A DNA stretch of 47,772 nucleotides from Candidatus Parcubacteria bacterium (GCA_027450205.1 DAIDJL010000006.1:1-47772), one strand, 5' to 3'; shown: positions 21,913-31,029, counted from the stretch's first letter. Numbers and translations are program-made. Notes: generated from the letters alone by a model not told the origin.

Positions 21913-23586
21913 ATGCTACCCATAACAAAGCAGCAAAAAAAGGTTTTAGACTTCATAAAGGATTTCATCAAGAGAAATTCTTTCCCTCCCACGCTCGAAG
22001 AAATTGCTTCGGGTTTAAAGCTTTCTGCGGTTTCAACCGTGCATCAGCACGTAAACGCATTGATTCATAAAGGACACCTACAGAAAAGAGAAAATTTCGC
22101 ACGGGCTATTGAGGTCAAAAAAGAAGAAAAAATTTCTGACTTTGTTGAGATACCACTTCTCGGATTAATTGCTGCCGGCGCGCCGATCGAAATGGTGCAA
22201 TTACCAGAACTAATAAAAGTACCTCGCGAATTTGTAGTTGGAAATAGAAAACATCACGCATTGCGGGTTCAGGGACACAGTATGCAGGACGCCGAAATAT
22301 TTAACGGCGATATCGTGGTGATTTGCGAACAACCGAAAATTGAAAATGGCGGAATCGGAGTCGCGCTAGTGAATGGCAAGGCAACTCTTAAAAAAATTTA
22401 CTGGGAAAAGAATGTGTATCGTCTTCAACCAGCAAACGCTGATTACGAGCCGATATTTGTGAAAGAAAAAGATTTGGAAATTAGGGGCAGGCTTACGGGG
22501 ATTGTTAGAAGTAGATTTGAACTTGTTACTAAAGAAGGCAATCTCTTGCCGCTCACTAGGACAGCTAACACTTTTGATCAGAGGCTTCAGATTTATAATC
22601 GGCGTTTCATCGGAAATAAATCGAAATTGTTAGGATTCATTTCGGACATCGTTGCAGAAAAGTGCGGATTATACCAATCATTCTGCGATATTTTTAGCGG
22701 TACTGGTGCTGTTGCAAATCACTTCAGTCGTCCAGGAGTTAAGGTTATCGCTAACGATATTTTGGGTAGTAGCTACATCAGTTTAAAATGTTGGCTTGAA
22801 ACAACCGCCTACGATGCGGAGAGGATTGCTGGTTTGATCAACCACTTAAATAACCTAAAAACATCGGGTCAAAATTACGTTTCCAAAAACTTCGGCGGGA
22901 CGTATTTCACTGTTGCAAATGCAAAAAAGATAGGTGCTATAAGAGAAGAGATCGAGGTTCTCCAGGTTTCCCCACAGGAAAAGGCGATACTCTTAACGTC
23001 ATTGATTTATGCAATGGATAAAGTTGCAAATACCGTAGGTCATTATGAGGCATACAGAAAGGTTCTCGACACGATTCAAGAAGTGAAATTATTAGTTCCT
23101 GATATAAATGTTCAAAACAATCAAAATAATAAAGTCTATAACAAAGATGCGAATAAGCTGATTAGGGAAATCGAGAGTGATATTCTATACATTGATCCTC
23201 CTTACAATTCTCGCCAATACGGTGATTCGTATCACTTACTCGAAAATATAATTTCTTGGAAGAAACCGAAGGTTTTTGGAGTCGCCAAGAAAATGGAAGA
23301 ACGGGCGCATCTTAAAAGCGAATATTGCCTAAAAAGCGCTCCTGAGGCATTTCGTGATCTGATTTTGAATGCCAAGACAAAACATATCCTTTTGTCGTAC
23401 AATAATACCGCTGAGACTAAAAATAGCCGCTCTAATGCCCGAATTTCGGATAAAAGCATTTTAGAGACTCTGCGGATGAGGGGAGCGGTCGATATTTTCG
23501 AAAGAGATTATAGGGGTTTTACTACGGGCAAAAGCGATGCCTCTGGTAATTCGGAACGGGTTTTTTACTGCAAAGTTACAAAATAA
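21913..23586 (+). CDS. LexA-like SOS repressor fused to an N6-adenine DNA methyltransferase (557 aa)
   Basis: N-terminal LexA wHTH and S24 peptidase (IPLLGLIAAGAPI cleavage region, GHSM Ser, NGKATLKKIY Lys) then MTase (NRRFIGNKSKLLGFI, FCDIFSGTGAVANHF, LYIDPPYNSRQY). Confidence 0.92.
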   Translation: MLPITKQQKKVLDFIKDFIKRNSFPPTLEEIASGLKLSAVSTVHQHVNALIHKGHLQKRENFARAIEVKKEEKISDFVEIPLLGLIAAGAPIEMVQLPELIKVPREFVVGNRKHHALRVQGHSMQDAEIFNGDIVVICEQPKIENGGIGVALVNGKATLKKIYWEKNVYRLQPANADYEPIFVKEKDLEIRGRLTGIVRSRFELVTKEGNLLPLTRTANTFDQRLQIYNRRFIGNKSKLLGFISDIVAEKCGLYQSFCDIFSGTGAVANHFSRPGVKVIANDILGSSYISLKCWLETTAYDAERIAGLINHLNNLKTSGQNYVSKNFGGTYFTVANAKKIGAIREEIEVLQVSPQEKAILLTSLIYAMDKVANTVGHYEAYRKVLDTIQEVKLLVPDINVQNNQNNKVYNKDANKLIREIESDILYIDPPYNSRQYGDSYHLLENIISWKKPKVFGVAKKMEERAHLKSEYCLKSAPEAFRDLILNAKTKHILLSYNNTAETKNSRSNARISDKSILETLRMRGAVDIFERDYRGFTTGKSDASGNSERVFYCKVTK

Positions 23587-23590
23587 ATTT

Positions 23591-25414
23591 ATGAAAAGAG
23601 TCTGGTCGCTTTCAACAACCGTAAGGAATCCCGAAAGAATTCAGCCTTTCCTCAATGTCTTAAAAGAGATGGATGGAGAGGCCTTTGATGAAGCTGGGCA
23701 AGTAAAGTTTCAAACTTTATTGATTCAAAATCGGCTATACCAGCCGACTGGTCTTTCGGAGAGAATGTTGGAGTATTACGAAACATCTGGAGATAAGATG
23801 AGTTTCGATCAAGCTCAAGAGATTTTTGAGCATATGAAGAACAGGTCTACTGTGCTCCGAAATGATCTTGGGCTGAGAGGGAGAACGTCAGTTGCGCCAC
23901 TCACTAAAATGGGTCTGGCCGTCGCAAAGCAAACCTCCGGACAAATCAAAATTACTGATTTAGGCAAAGCATTCTTGGAAAATAAAATAGATATCGGAGA
24001 CGTTTACTTTAGATTTTTCATAAAATGGCAAATACCTAATCCGGAAAGCACCGAATTTAGTGATGATGGAACCTACAATATAAAGCCATTCGTAGGTGCG
24101 TTGCACTTAATTGATCGGGTGAATAAAAAAGAAATCGAGAGAGGCAATGAACCAAAGGGGTTGAGCCGGGACGAATTCGATTTATTTATACCTTCGCTGG
24201 TGAATTATGGAGAAATAGATTCCTATGCGGAAAAAGTTATTGCCTTGCGAGATTTGATGAATGGCAAGAGCAAGCAGGAAAAACGGCAGATATTGAACGA
24301 TTCGAGCCGCAAATTTGCAATAAATTTTCTCGGTACTGATGACGTTAAAGAGGTCGATAAGCTTATTAATAACTTGAGCGATTATGGAGATAACGCAATC
24401 CGATATTTCAGGCTCACGAGGTATTTCCATATTCGTGGCGGCGGCTTCTACATAGATATTGAACCGAGAAGGTCTGTTGAGATAAGCAATCTCCTCGAGC
24501 ACGACAGTGCCGCCGCGCAGACCTTTGAATCAAAGGAAGCATATCTAGACTATGTATCTGATATCACTCAGCCTAAATTGCCCTGGGAGACAAAAGAAAA
24601 GCTAACCGAAATCGTAGAAAAACTTATAGAAGAAGTGGGTGCATATGAAAAGAGGCTTGGCCTCTCGGCAGCGCATCGCTTGGTATACGAAACATTTTCT
24701 GAATCACAATTAAAGTCCTATGCCGAGGAGCTTCGTACCTATCGCAGAAGTCTGCAAGACAAGGAAAACCACAATGTTTCTCAAAATGTCGAGAAAGTTA
24801 AAGAGTATGTCGTCGCGCTCGAGAACATCTTCGATGCGGAAGATAAGCCAGTCGCTCTCGAAAAGTATGTTTCTCTTGGCCTCAACGCGCTGAACGACGC
24901 TCTACAGATCAAACCGAATTATCCAGTGGGCGATGACAACGAACCAACTTTTACTGCTCCGGCGAATACTCCCGACATCGAATGCTTCTATGAAACCTAC
25001 AACGCGATATGCGAAGTTACCATGCTCACAGGGCGTGATCAGTGGTACAACGAGGGCCAGCCAGTGATGAGGCATTTGAGAGATTTCGAGAACAAGAATA
25101 CAAACAAAAATTCTTATTGCTTATTCGTTGCACCCCGACTCCACAGGGATACTGTGAACACTTTTTGGACATCAATCAAATACGAATACGAAGGTCGGGC
25201 GCAGAAAATTATTCCGCTTTCAATCAGTCAATTCATTCAGCTGCTGAAGGCGCTTATCGCCATTAAGGAGCGCGGGGGATTCCTCAACCATGCGCAACTT
25301 TTTCAACTTTATGACTTGATTGTTGGAAAATCGTCCACGGCAACAAATGCCTCAGAATGGATCGATGGAATACCGTCCGTGATTGATGCCTGGAAGACTT
25401 CCGTTATAGCTTAA
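23591..25414 (+). CDS. AlwI/BstNBI-family type IIS restriction endonuclease
   Basis: WSLSTTVRNPERIQPFLNVLKEMDGEAF.., YFRLTRYFHIRGGGFYIDIEPRR, LPWETKEKL, PDIECFYETYNAICEVTMLTG..EGQPVMRHL..YCLFVAPRLHRDT..IIPLSISQF, parallel to N.BstNBI motifs. Confidence 0.88.
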   Translation: MKRVWSLSTTVRNPERIQPFLNVLKEMDGEAFDEAGQVKFQTLLIQNRLYQPTGLSERMLEYYETSGDKMSFDQAQEIFEHMKNRSTVLRNDLGLRGRTSVAPLTKMGLAVAKQTSGQIKITDLGKAFLENKIDIGDVYFRFFIKWQIPNPESTEFSDDGTYNIKPFVGALHLIDRVNKKEIERGNEPKGLSRDEFDLFIPSLVNYGEIDSYAEKVIALRDLMNGKSKQEKRQILNDSSRKFAINFLGTDDVKEVDKLINNLSDYGDNAIRYFRLTRYFHIRGGGFYIDIEPRRSVEISNLLEHDSAAAQTFESKEAYLDYVSDITQPKLPWETKEKLTEIVEKLIEEVGAYEKRLGLSAAHRLVYETFSESQLKSYAEELRTYRRSLQDKENHNVSQNVEKVKEYVVALENIFDAEDKPVALEKYVSLGLNALNDALQIKPNYPVGDDNEPTFTAPANTPDIECFYETYNAICEVTMLTGRDQWYNEGQPVMRHLRDFENKNTNKNSYCLFVAPRLHRDTVNTFWTSIKYEYEGRAQKIIPLSISQFIQLLKALIAIKERGGFLNHAQLFQLYDLIVGKSSTATNASEWIDGIPSVIDAWKTSVIA

Positions 25415-25416
25415 TT

Positions 25417-26187
25417 ATGAAAACAAACCTTATTCACAAAGGAGATTGCGTTGAGATAATGCAAAAAGAAATTGATAAAGGGTCAATAGACCTAATTTTT
25501 GCCGACCCTCCATATAACCTCTCTGGCAATGGGCTTCAGTGGAAGGGTAATACGACAGGGGGTGATTGGTTTATGGTGAATGAGGCGTGGGATAGAATGT
25601 CAGCGCCGGAGTATATGCAATTCACCCGACAGTGGATCGGCGCCTCGCATCAAACCTTGAAGGACGGCGGATCGATTTATATTGCTTGTAGTTATCATAA
25701 TATCGCCGAGGTGATGATCGTCTTAAGACAACTGGATTTTAAGATTAATAACATAATTACATGGCAGAAAACGAATGCCATGCCCAACATGACTCGGAGA
25801 GTTTTTACTCATTCGACTGAATTCATAGTGTGGGGAGTGAAAGGTAAAAAGTGGACTTTCAATAATGAGGATCTGAAGAATCTAAATCCCGATAAACAAG
25901 CAGACGGAAGCCCTAAAGCGCTCAGGGATGTGTGGCCACTCCCGCTAGTTCAGGGTAAGGAAAGAATTCGGGGCAAGGACAACAGGGCTATCCATCCAAC
26001 ACAGAAGCCGGAAGAACTCCTTCGGCGAGTAATAGTAGCTTCAAGCAATAAAGGGGACATAGTGCTTGACCCTTTTTTGGGAAGCGGTACAACGACCTAT
26101 ATGGCGAAAAAACTTGGTCGAAAGTGGATTGGCATTGAGAAAGAAGGTAAATATGTCGAAGTCGCTAAAAAAAGAATGAATATATGA
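25417..26187 (+). CDS. DNA methyltransferase (N4-cytosine/N6-adenine, beta-like motif order)
   Basis: FADPPYNLSGNG near the N-terminus, DPFLGSGTT near the C-terminus. Confidence 0.92.
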   Translation: MKTNLIHKGDCVEIMQKEIDKGSIDLIFADPPYNLSGNGLQWKGNTTGGDWFMVNEAWDRMSAPEYMQFTRQWIGASHQTLKDGGSIYIACSYHNIAEVMIVLRQLDFKINNIITWQKTNAMPNMTRRVFTHSTEFIVWGVKGKKWTFNNEDLKNLNPDKQADGSPKALRDVWPLPLVQGKERIRGKDNRAIHPTQKPEELLRRVIVASSNKGDIVLDPFLGSGTTTYMAKKLGRKWIGIEKEGKYVEVAKKRMNI

Positions 26188-27242
26188 GCGATGCCGTCGT
26201 TGTAAAATCTACCTCCCGGACTTCGGCGCAAACTGAAGACATAGTCCTAAGAGAAGGCGAGAAAACGCGCCTTCTCTTTCGCCCTATGATGGTTGTGAAC
26301 CCAAAAGAACCAAAGCACTCTATAAAGGGTTGTTTTATTTTTCAGAAGAAAAAAACGTCAGGTAATTGGGATGATTATAAGGTCGGTGATCTCACAACCC
26401 TGAAAGATGCCGAAGGAATAAAGCTAGAACTCCATAGCGCCGAAGTCTATAATTTGCTCAACGAACTAAATAGCAGATACAGTATTTTTGATAAGTATGG
26501 AATAAAATTCGGGACAAATAAATTTGTGCTAACGCCCGACAATGTTGAAGAAGTAATCGAGCAGCTGCTTAAAGACCCTTCTAACCTCGAGAAATTCAAA
26601 TCTCTTAAAAGAGAAGATTTGGAAAAAATAAATGTCGTTACAAACATTAGTAACCTCGAATCGCTTTTGCAGGTATGGGAGAAAAATAAGACCAACTCCT
26701 CTGAATCGTTCTGGCAAGGTGTTATCAAGGATGATTCATGGTTGCTCTCGCAGGTCTTTTCTACGCCCGTCGTACTTTTTAAAGACGAGGCGTATATGGG
26801 AGGGAAAAACGTCGATAATAAAGGGGGATCGATCACGGATTTTCTCTTTAAGAATAAACTTACCGACCATGTGTTGATTGTGGAAGTGAAGACACCGGAA
26901 GCCGACCTTCTGGGGACGGCTTATAGGGGCACCTATTCGATCAGTGCCGAACTCTCTGGTGGTGTAAACCAACTCCTCCAGCAGAAGGATAAGCTGCAAA
27001 AAGAATTTTATACAATAACTGGCAAAAGCGATGAATCATTCGGGGTGATTAATCCGAGATGTATGCTGATTGTGGGAAATTTAAACAAGCTTGGAAACGG
27101 AGAAAGAGACTCGTTTGAACTGTTCCGAAGAAATTCAAAGGACGTTGAAATCATTACCTATGACGAGCTTTTTGCGAAAACGGAAATGCTCAAGAATCTC
27201 CTTTCGCAAGAGCCTTTTATTAAAGGGCTGAAGAAAAAATAA
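26184..27242 (+). CDS. Shedu-like anti-phage nuclease (DUF4263)
   Basis: DFLFKNKLTDHVLIVEVKTPEADLLGTAYRGTYSISAELSGGVNQLLQQKDKL; ATGA overlap with the MTase. Confidence 0.85.
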   Translation: MSDAVVVKSTSRTSAQTEDIVLREGEKTRLLFRPMMVVNPKEPKHSIKGCFIFQKKKTSGNWDDYKVGDLTTLKDAEGIKLELHSAEVYNLLNELNSRYSIFDKYGIKFGTNKFVLTPDNVEEVIEQLLKDPSNLEKFKSLKREDLEKINVVTNISNLESLLQVWEKNKTNSSESFWQGVIKDDSWLLSQVFSTPVVLFKDEAYMGGKNVDNKGGSITDFLFKNKLTDHVLIVEVKTPEADLLGTAYRGTYSISAELSGGVNQLLQQKDKLQKEFYTITGKSDESFGVINPRCMLIVGNLNKLGNGERDSFELFRRNSKDVEIITYDELFAKTEMLKNLLSQEPFIKGLKKK

Positions 27243-27283
27243 GAACGGGAACATGGTGAAGTGCTTCGCTAATTAATTGAACC

Positions 27284-27559
27284 CTACTGTCTGATTTTCA
27301 CGCCTTTCACGCTGAACCAGAAGAAGCTGTAAAGCGTTGCGACAGTTATCAACAGGAGAAGCACAGAAATAACTATCTCGCCGTAGGTGAACCCATTATA
27401 ATAACTGGGATCGGTTGATGTGCTTTCTCCGTAGAGCGTAACGCACGTCGAGCTTCCGAACTGGAAAGCCCCGCTGTCGTTTCCGGCGGGGATTTTTAAC
27501 GCGCCCTTATCGAGCATGAGCGGGTTGGAATAGCTGCACGTTGTGGTTGAGTTTGTCAT
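27284..27559 (-). CDS. Small C-terminally membrane-anchored protein (91 aa)
   Basis: ..YYNGFTYGEIVISVLLLLITVATLYSFFWFSVKGVKIRQ. Confidence 0.6.
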   Translation of the reverse strand: MTNSTTTCSYSNPLMLDKGALKIPAGNDSGAFQFGSSTCVTLYGESTSTDPSYYNGFTYGEIVISVLLLLITVATLYSFFWFSVKGVKIRQ

Positions 27560-27630
27560 TAAAATGAAAGGCGTTTTAATCAGACGAGCACGCCTTCATT
27601 TTAACCCCTTGCGTCAAGGTCGAATCAAAT

Positions 27631-27688
27631 GCCAAAGTGTTTATAACTCAAAATAATATTGATAGAACCTAATTAAAAAACAGTTTGG
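27631..27688. repeat. Second copy of the GCCAAAGTGTTTATAA repeat with inverted partner, right flank
   Basis: GCCAAAGTGTTTATAA (27631-27646) and AAACAGTTTGGC (27677-27688; 11/12 complementary to GCCAAAGTGTTT). Confidence 0.65.
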
Positions 27689-27699
27689 CTATGACATAA

Positions 27700-27905
27700 C
27701 TGGACGGCGGAAACGAACCGCCGTATAGTCCGGCAAGGTCGATAAAAACAGCATAAACCCATTGTCCCGGAAGGGATCAGCCGCAAGGCATGGTACGACC
27801 AATGGGGTCTCGCAATTTCCGTGTTTTTCGAGTAAAATGACGCCCTGGAGCAATCCGCAAGGGTTGTCTCCCGCGAGCCCACTGAGTCGTATCGGTGGGC
27901 TTTTG
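27700..27905 (+). ncRNA. Candidate structured RNA or replication/packaging region with three GNRA tetraloops and an intrinsic terminator
   Basis: GGAC-GGCGG..CCGCC..GTCC; CCCATTG[TCCC-GGAA-GGGA]tca[GCC-GCAA-GGC]..CAATGGG; GGAG-CAATCC-GCAA-GGGTTG-t-CTCC; AGCCCAC..GTGGGCTTTT. Confidence 0.7.
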
Positions 27906-27923
27906 CGTTAAAAATAAATTAAT

Positions 27924-28868
27924 ATGAAACTCAACGATGCAATAAACTTGTACCTGAATTCCCGGCATCAAACGAGAAAATCCAGGACGGTTACGCAAGA
28001 TTTCATGCACCTCTCGGATTTCATGTTCTACATGAGGGACATTGATCGCGAAGTGGAATCGATCACTCTCGAAGAATGCGAAAGCTGGCTGGGAGTCGTG
28101 AAGGAACTGGGATACGACGACAACACGCGGATCAAAAAGGCGATTGCGCTCAAACTGTTCTTCGAGCATATGTTCCGGCGCCGCGTTCAGGTGGGCTTTG
28201 ACCCCGATCTTATCCCGATACCAAGAAAGGTATTCAAATTCCCGCGGGTTGCGACGGAAGATCAGTATCAGCGGTTACTTGCGGCGGTGAAGGATGAGGG
28301 GAAGTGCGGCGAAATCACCTATGCGGTTCGGGATAAGGCGATCCTTATGCTTATCCACGACACTGGAGCGCGAAACGGAGAAATCGTTTCTCTCGACATG
28401 GACGACATCGATCTTGGCAGGAAGTCGGCGCGAATTAAGACGGAAAAGTCGCGCGGCGAACTGCCATATCGGGAAATCTTTTGGAGCCGTGAAGCTAACG
28501 AACAGCTGAAAAAGTGGGTCGTCATCCGGGAGAAGTTTCTCACAACGATGGAACTTGATGAACCAAAAGCAGTGTTCTTTGGGATCAAGGCGGGGAGCGG
28601 TGCGTCAAACTATTCCGCGAAGGGGAGGAGATTGCAGGTTGGTTACGTTTCCGAACTGTTCCGCAAATACTCGAACAGGGCGGGGCTGCCAATCATCAAT
28701 CCTCACTCTTTCCGCCATCTGTTCGGCCGCGATCTGGCGAAGAAGAAGGCAAACAACTTCGTCATCTCGAGCATGATGGGCCACGCCAGGGTCGAGAGCT
28801 CGTATCCTTACACGATGCTTTTCGGGAAGGACCGGGAAGAGGCCTATCGCAGTTTGCGAGGGGAATAG
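27924..28868 (+). CDS. Tyrosine recombinase/integrase (XerC/D-like)
   Basis: LIHDTGARNGEIVSLDMDDIDL, HSFRHLFGRDLAKK, MMGHARVESSYPYTM. Confidence 0.93.
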   Translation: MKLNDAINLYLNSRHQTRKSRTVTQDFMHLSDFMFYMRDIDREVESITLEECESWLGVVKELGYDDNTRIKKAIALKLFFEHMFRRRVQVGFDPDLIPIPRKVFKFPRVATEDQYQRLLAAVKDEGKCGEITYAVRDKAILMLIHDTGARNGEIVSLDMDDIDLGRKSARIKTEKSRGELPYREIFWSREANEQLKKWVVIREKFLTTMELDEPKAVFFGIKAGSGASNYSAKGRRLQVGYVSELFRKYSNRAGLPIINPHSFRHLFGRDLAKKKANNFVISSMMGHARVESSYPYTMLFGKDREEAYRSLRGE

Positions 28869-28913
28869 CTTTTTTAAAGCATGTCATAGCAGGGCGTTTA
28901 TCCACAACCGACG

Positions 28914-28974
28914 CTTAGCACGGCTGCATGATTTCGTGCTATCATCAAATTGCAACTTTAAAGTTTTTTCAATA
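28914..28974. other. Palindrome-rich intergenic region downstream of the integrase (candidate att/regulatory)
   Basis: TAGCACG..CGTGCTA and AACTTTAAAGTT. Confidence 0.45.
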
Positions 28975-29065
28975 TTACGATCGATTTTAACGATTTTTTT
29001 AAATTATTGGAGGCCTCACGAGAACTATGGGGATCACGGTTGAGGGCTAAAAATTACCGCGATAG

Positions 29066-29096
29066 AAAAAGACCGGCGCACGCCGGTCTTTTTTGT
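29066..29096 (+). terminator. Rho-independent terminator upstream of gatB
   Basis: AAAAAGACCGGCG-ca-CGCCGGTCTTTTTT. Confidence 0.85.
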
Positions 29097-29150
29097 TTGC
29101 AAAAACTTAGTTGAGATGTCGGCCATTTTCGGCTACTATAAGTATACATT

Positions 29151-30584
29151 ATGAGCGAATATCATCCTACGATCGGCCTTGAAATCCACGCGGAACTGAA
29201 GACGCGGACGAAGATGTTCTGTGATTCCTTGAACGATCCGGACGAGAAACATCCGAACGTGAACGTGTGTCCGGTATGCATGGGGCACCCGGGAACGCTG
29301 CCGGTGCCGAATCGGAAGGCTATCGAGCACGTCATCAAGGTGGGTTTCGCGCTTGGCGGAACGCCGAATGCCCGCTCGCGTTTCGACCGCAAAAATTATT
29401 TTTACCCCGATCTTCCGAAGGCGTACCAAATCTCGCAGTCCGGCCAGCCACTCGTGATCGGCGGCACGCTCAAGGGGGTCAAGATCAATCACATCCACTT
29501 GGAAGAGGATGCCGGCAAATTGATGCACGATGATGCGGGCGCCGATGGTAATGGAAGCACGCTTGTGGATTATAATCGCGCCAGCGTGCCGCTGATGGAG
29601 CTTGTGACGGAACCGGACATCCATACCGCGGAAGATGCCGTGGCATTCATGAAAGAACTGCAGCTTATCCTGCGCTATCTTGGTGTTTCCGACGCCGATC
29701 TTGAGCGCGGCCAGATGCGCGCCGATGCGAACATCTCCGTCTCGCCGGATGGCACGCTTGGTACGCGCGCGGAGGTGAAGAACCTGAACTCGTTCAATTC
29801 GGTGTTCCAGGCGATCAACTACGAGATAAAGCGCCAGACGGAAATTTTAGATAAGGGAGAAACCGTGCATCAGGAGACGCGCGGTTGGGATGACGCCAAG
29901 CAGAAAAGCATCCCGCAGCGCTCAAAGGAAGAAGCGCAGGATTACCGTTATTTCCCGGAACCGGACATCCCGCCATTCGAGACGGCCATACTTGGACTCG
30001 AAGCATTGAAGGATTCCATTCCGGAATTGCCGGAGCAGAAACGCGAACGGTTTGTAAAGGAATATGGGATTGATCGGAAGGCCGCCGATGCGCTGGCGGG
30101 GGATATTGCGCTCGCAAATTATTTTGAAGAAGCGGTCTCGGAATTCCGCGAGGAGGTTCCGGGTGGCAATATATCAACGATCTATAATTATCTAACAAGC
30201 GATTTGCGCGGACTGATGAATGCCACCGGCACCGGCTTCGCGGACCTTAAGGTGCGGCCGGAGCATCTGGCTCAGCTTGCGATATTCATCGATCAGGGCA
30301 AGCTTACGAGCCGTATGGCAAAAGATACGTTGGGGAATATGTTTAAAACCGGCGCCGACCCGGAGGAGATCATAAAGAGCGAAAGCATCGGTATCGGCAG
30401 CGAGGATGAAGTGGAAGCGGTCGTGCTCGCGGTCATCGCGGAGCACGCCGCCGCGGTCGCCGATTATAAGAAGGGGAAAACGGCGAGCTTGCAGTTCCTT
30501 ATCGGCAAAGCGATGGGACGGTTGAAGGGTCGCGCCCGGCCGGACATGTTGAAAGAGATCTTTGAAAGACATTTGACTTCATAG
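29151..30584 (+). CDS. gatB: Asp-tRNA(Asn)/Glu-tRNA(Gln) amidotransferase subunit B
   Basis: TIGLEIHAELKTRTKMFC, CPVCMGHPGTLPVPN, KNYFYPDLPKAYQISQ, LNSFNSVFQAINYEIKRQ, FPEPDIPP. Confidence 0.96.
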   Translation: MSEYHPTIGLEIHAELKTRTKMFCDSLNDPDEKHPNVNVCPVCMGHPGTLPVPNRKAIEHVIKVGFALGGTPNARSRFDRKNYFYPDLPKAYQISQSGQPLVIGGTLKGVKINHIHLEEDAGKLMHDDAGADGNGSTLVDYNRASVPLMELVTEPDIHTAEDAVAFMKELQLILRYLGVSDADLERGQMRADANISVSPDGTLGTRAEVKNLNSFNSVFQAINYEIKRQTEILDKGETVHQETRGWDDAKQKSIPQRSKEEAQDYRYFPEPDIPPFETAILGLEALKDSIPELPEQKRERFVKEYGIDRKAADALAGDIALANYFEEAVSEFREEVPGGNISTIYNYLTSDLRGLMNATGTGFADLKVRPEHLAQLAIFIDQGKLTSRMAKDTLGNMFKTGADPEEIIKSESIGIGSEDEVEAVVLAVIAEHAAAVADYKKGKTASLQFLIGKAMGRLKGRARPDMLKEIFERHLTS

Positions 30585-30723
30585 CCCGCTGGTCTAGAAT
30601 TGATATCAGCAGTGCATTGCGGCATCCGTGGATATAGCCTTTTGCGAAGTGAGAGAGAATTTCGTTTTTCAAGGGGCTCTATTCACGCGGCCGTTTGCAA
30701 ATTAAAACCCCAGGAGGTCATCT

Positions 30724-31005
30724 TTGATTGCCGAATGCGCTTTTTGCCGGCAACCCACCGAGCCGGTCGTTCAAGGCGGTAAGGTTGTCCTTGCGGAATG
30801 CCATAATTTGGCCTGTCCGCGAAATTTGAATTCAAAACCTGGCAGAACATTGCTATTCCGTTGTCCCGGATGCGGGCAAGCTCTCACCAGAAGGGATACT
30901 TCGCTTTCCGAAAAAAGACTCGAATGCCTGCCCTGCGGCGAGGATGTCGATGTTCCCGATTGTTACGTGCCGGATCCCGACATAAGGCGTACGCCGGTAG
31001 GCTGA
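30724..31005 (+). CDS. Small double zinc-ribbon protein, TTG start
   Basis: AGGAGG 7 nt before TTG; CAFC, CHNLAC, CPGC, CLPC cysteine pairs. Confidence 0.65.
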   Translation: MIAECAFCRQPTEPVVQGGKVVLAECHNLACPRNLNSKPGRTLLFRCPGCGQALTRRDTSLSEKRLECLPCGEDVDVPDCYVPDPDIRRTPVG

Positions 31006-31029
31006 CCCCCCCCTGTTCCCATCATTGCC

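Noticed and set aside
20475-28868. Zot/pI-type ATPase or phage replication initiator in the island
   Set aside because: None of the translations shows a Walker-type assembly ATPase or Rep motif; the absence is reported rather than forcing a call.
16856-28906. Perfect DnaA-box-like 9-mers TTATACACA (16856) and TTATCCACA (28898)
   Set aside because: With one free position, about 1.5 matches are expected by chance in 48 kb on both strands, so alone they do not support an origin.
31006-31013. C8 tract right after the zinc-ribbon stop codon
   Set aside because: It lies outside the coding frame, so no phase-variation consequence is evident.
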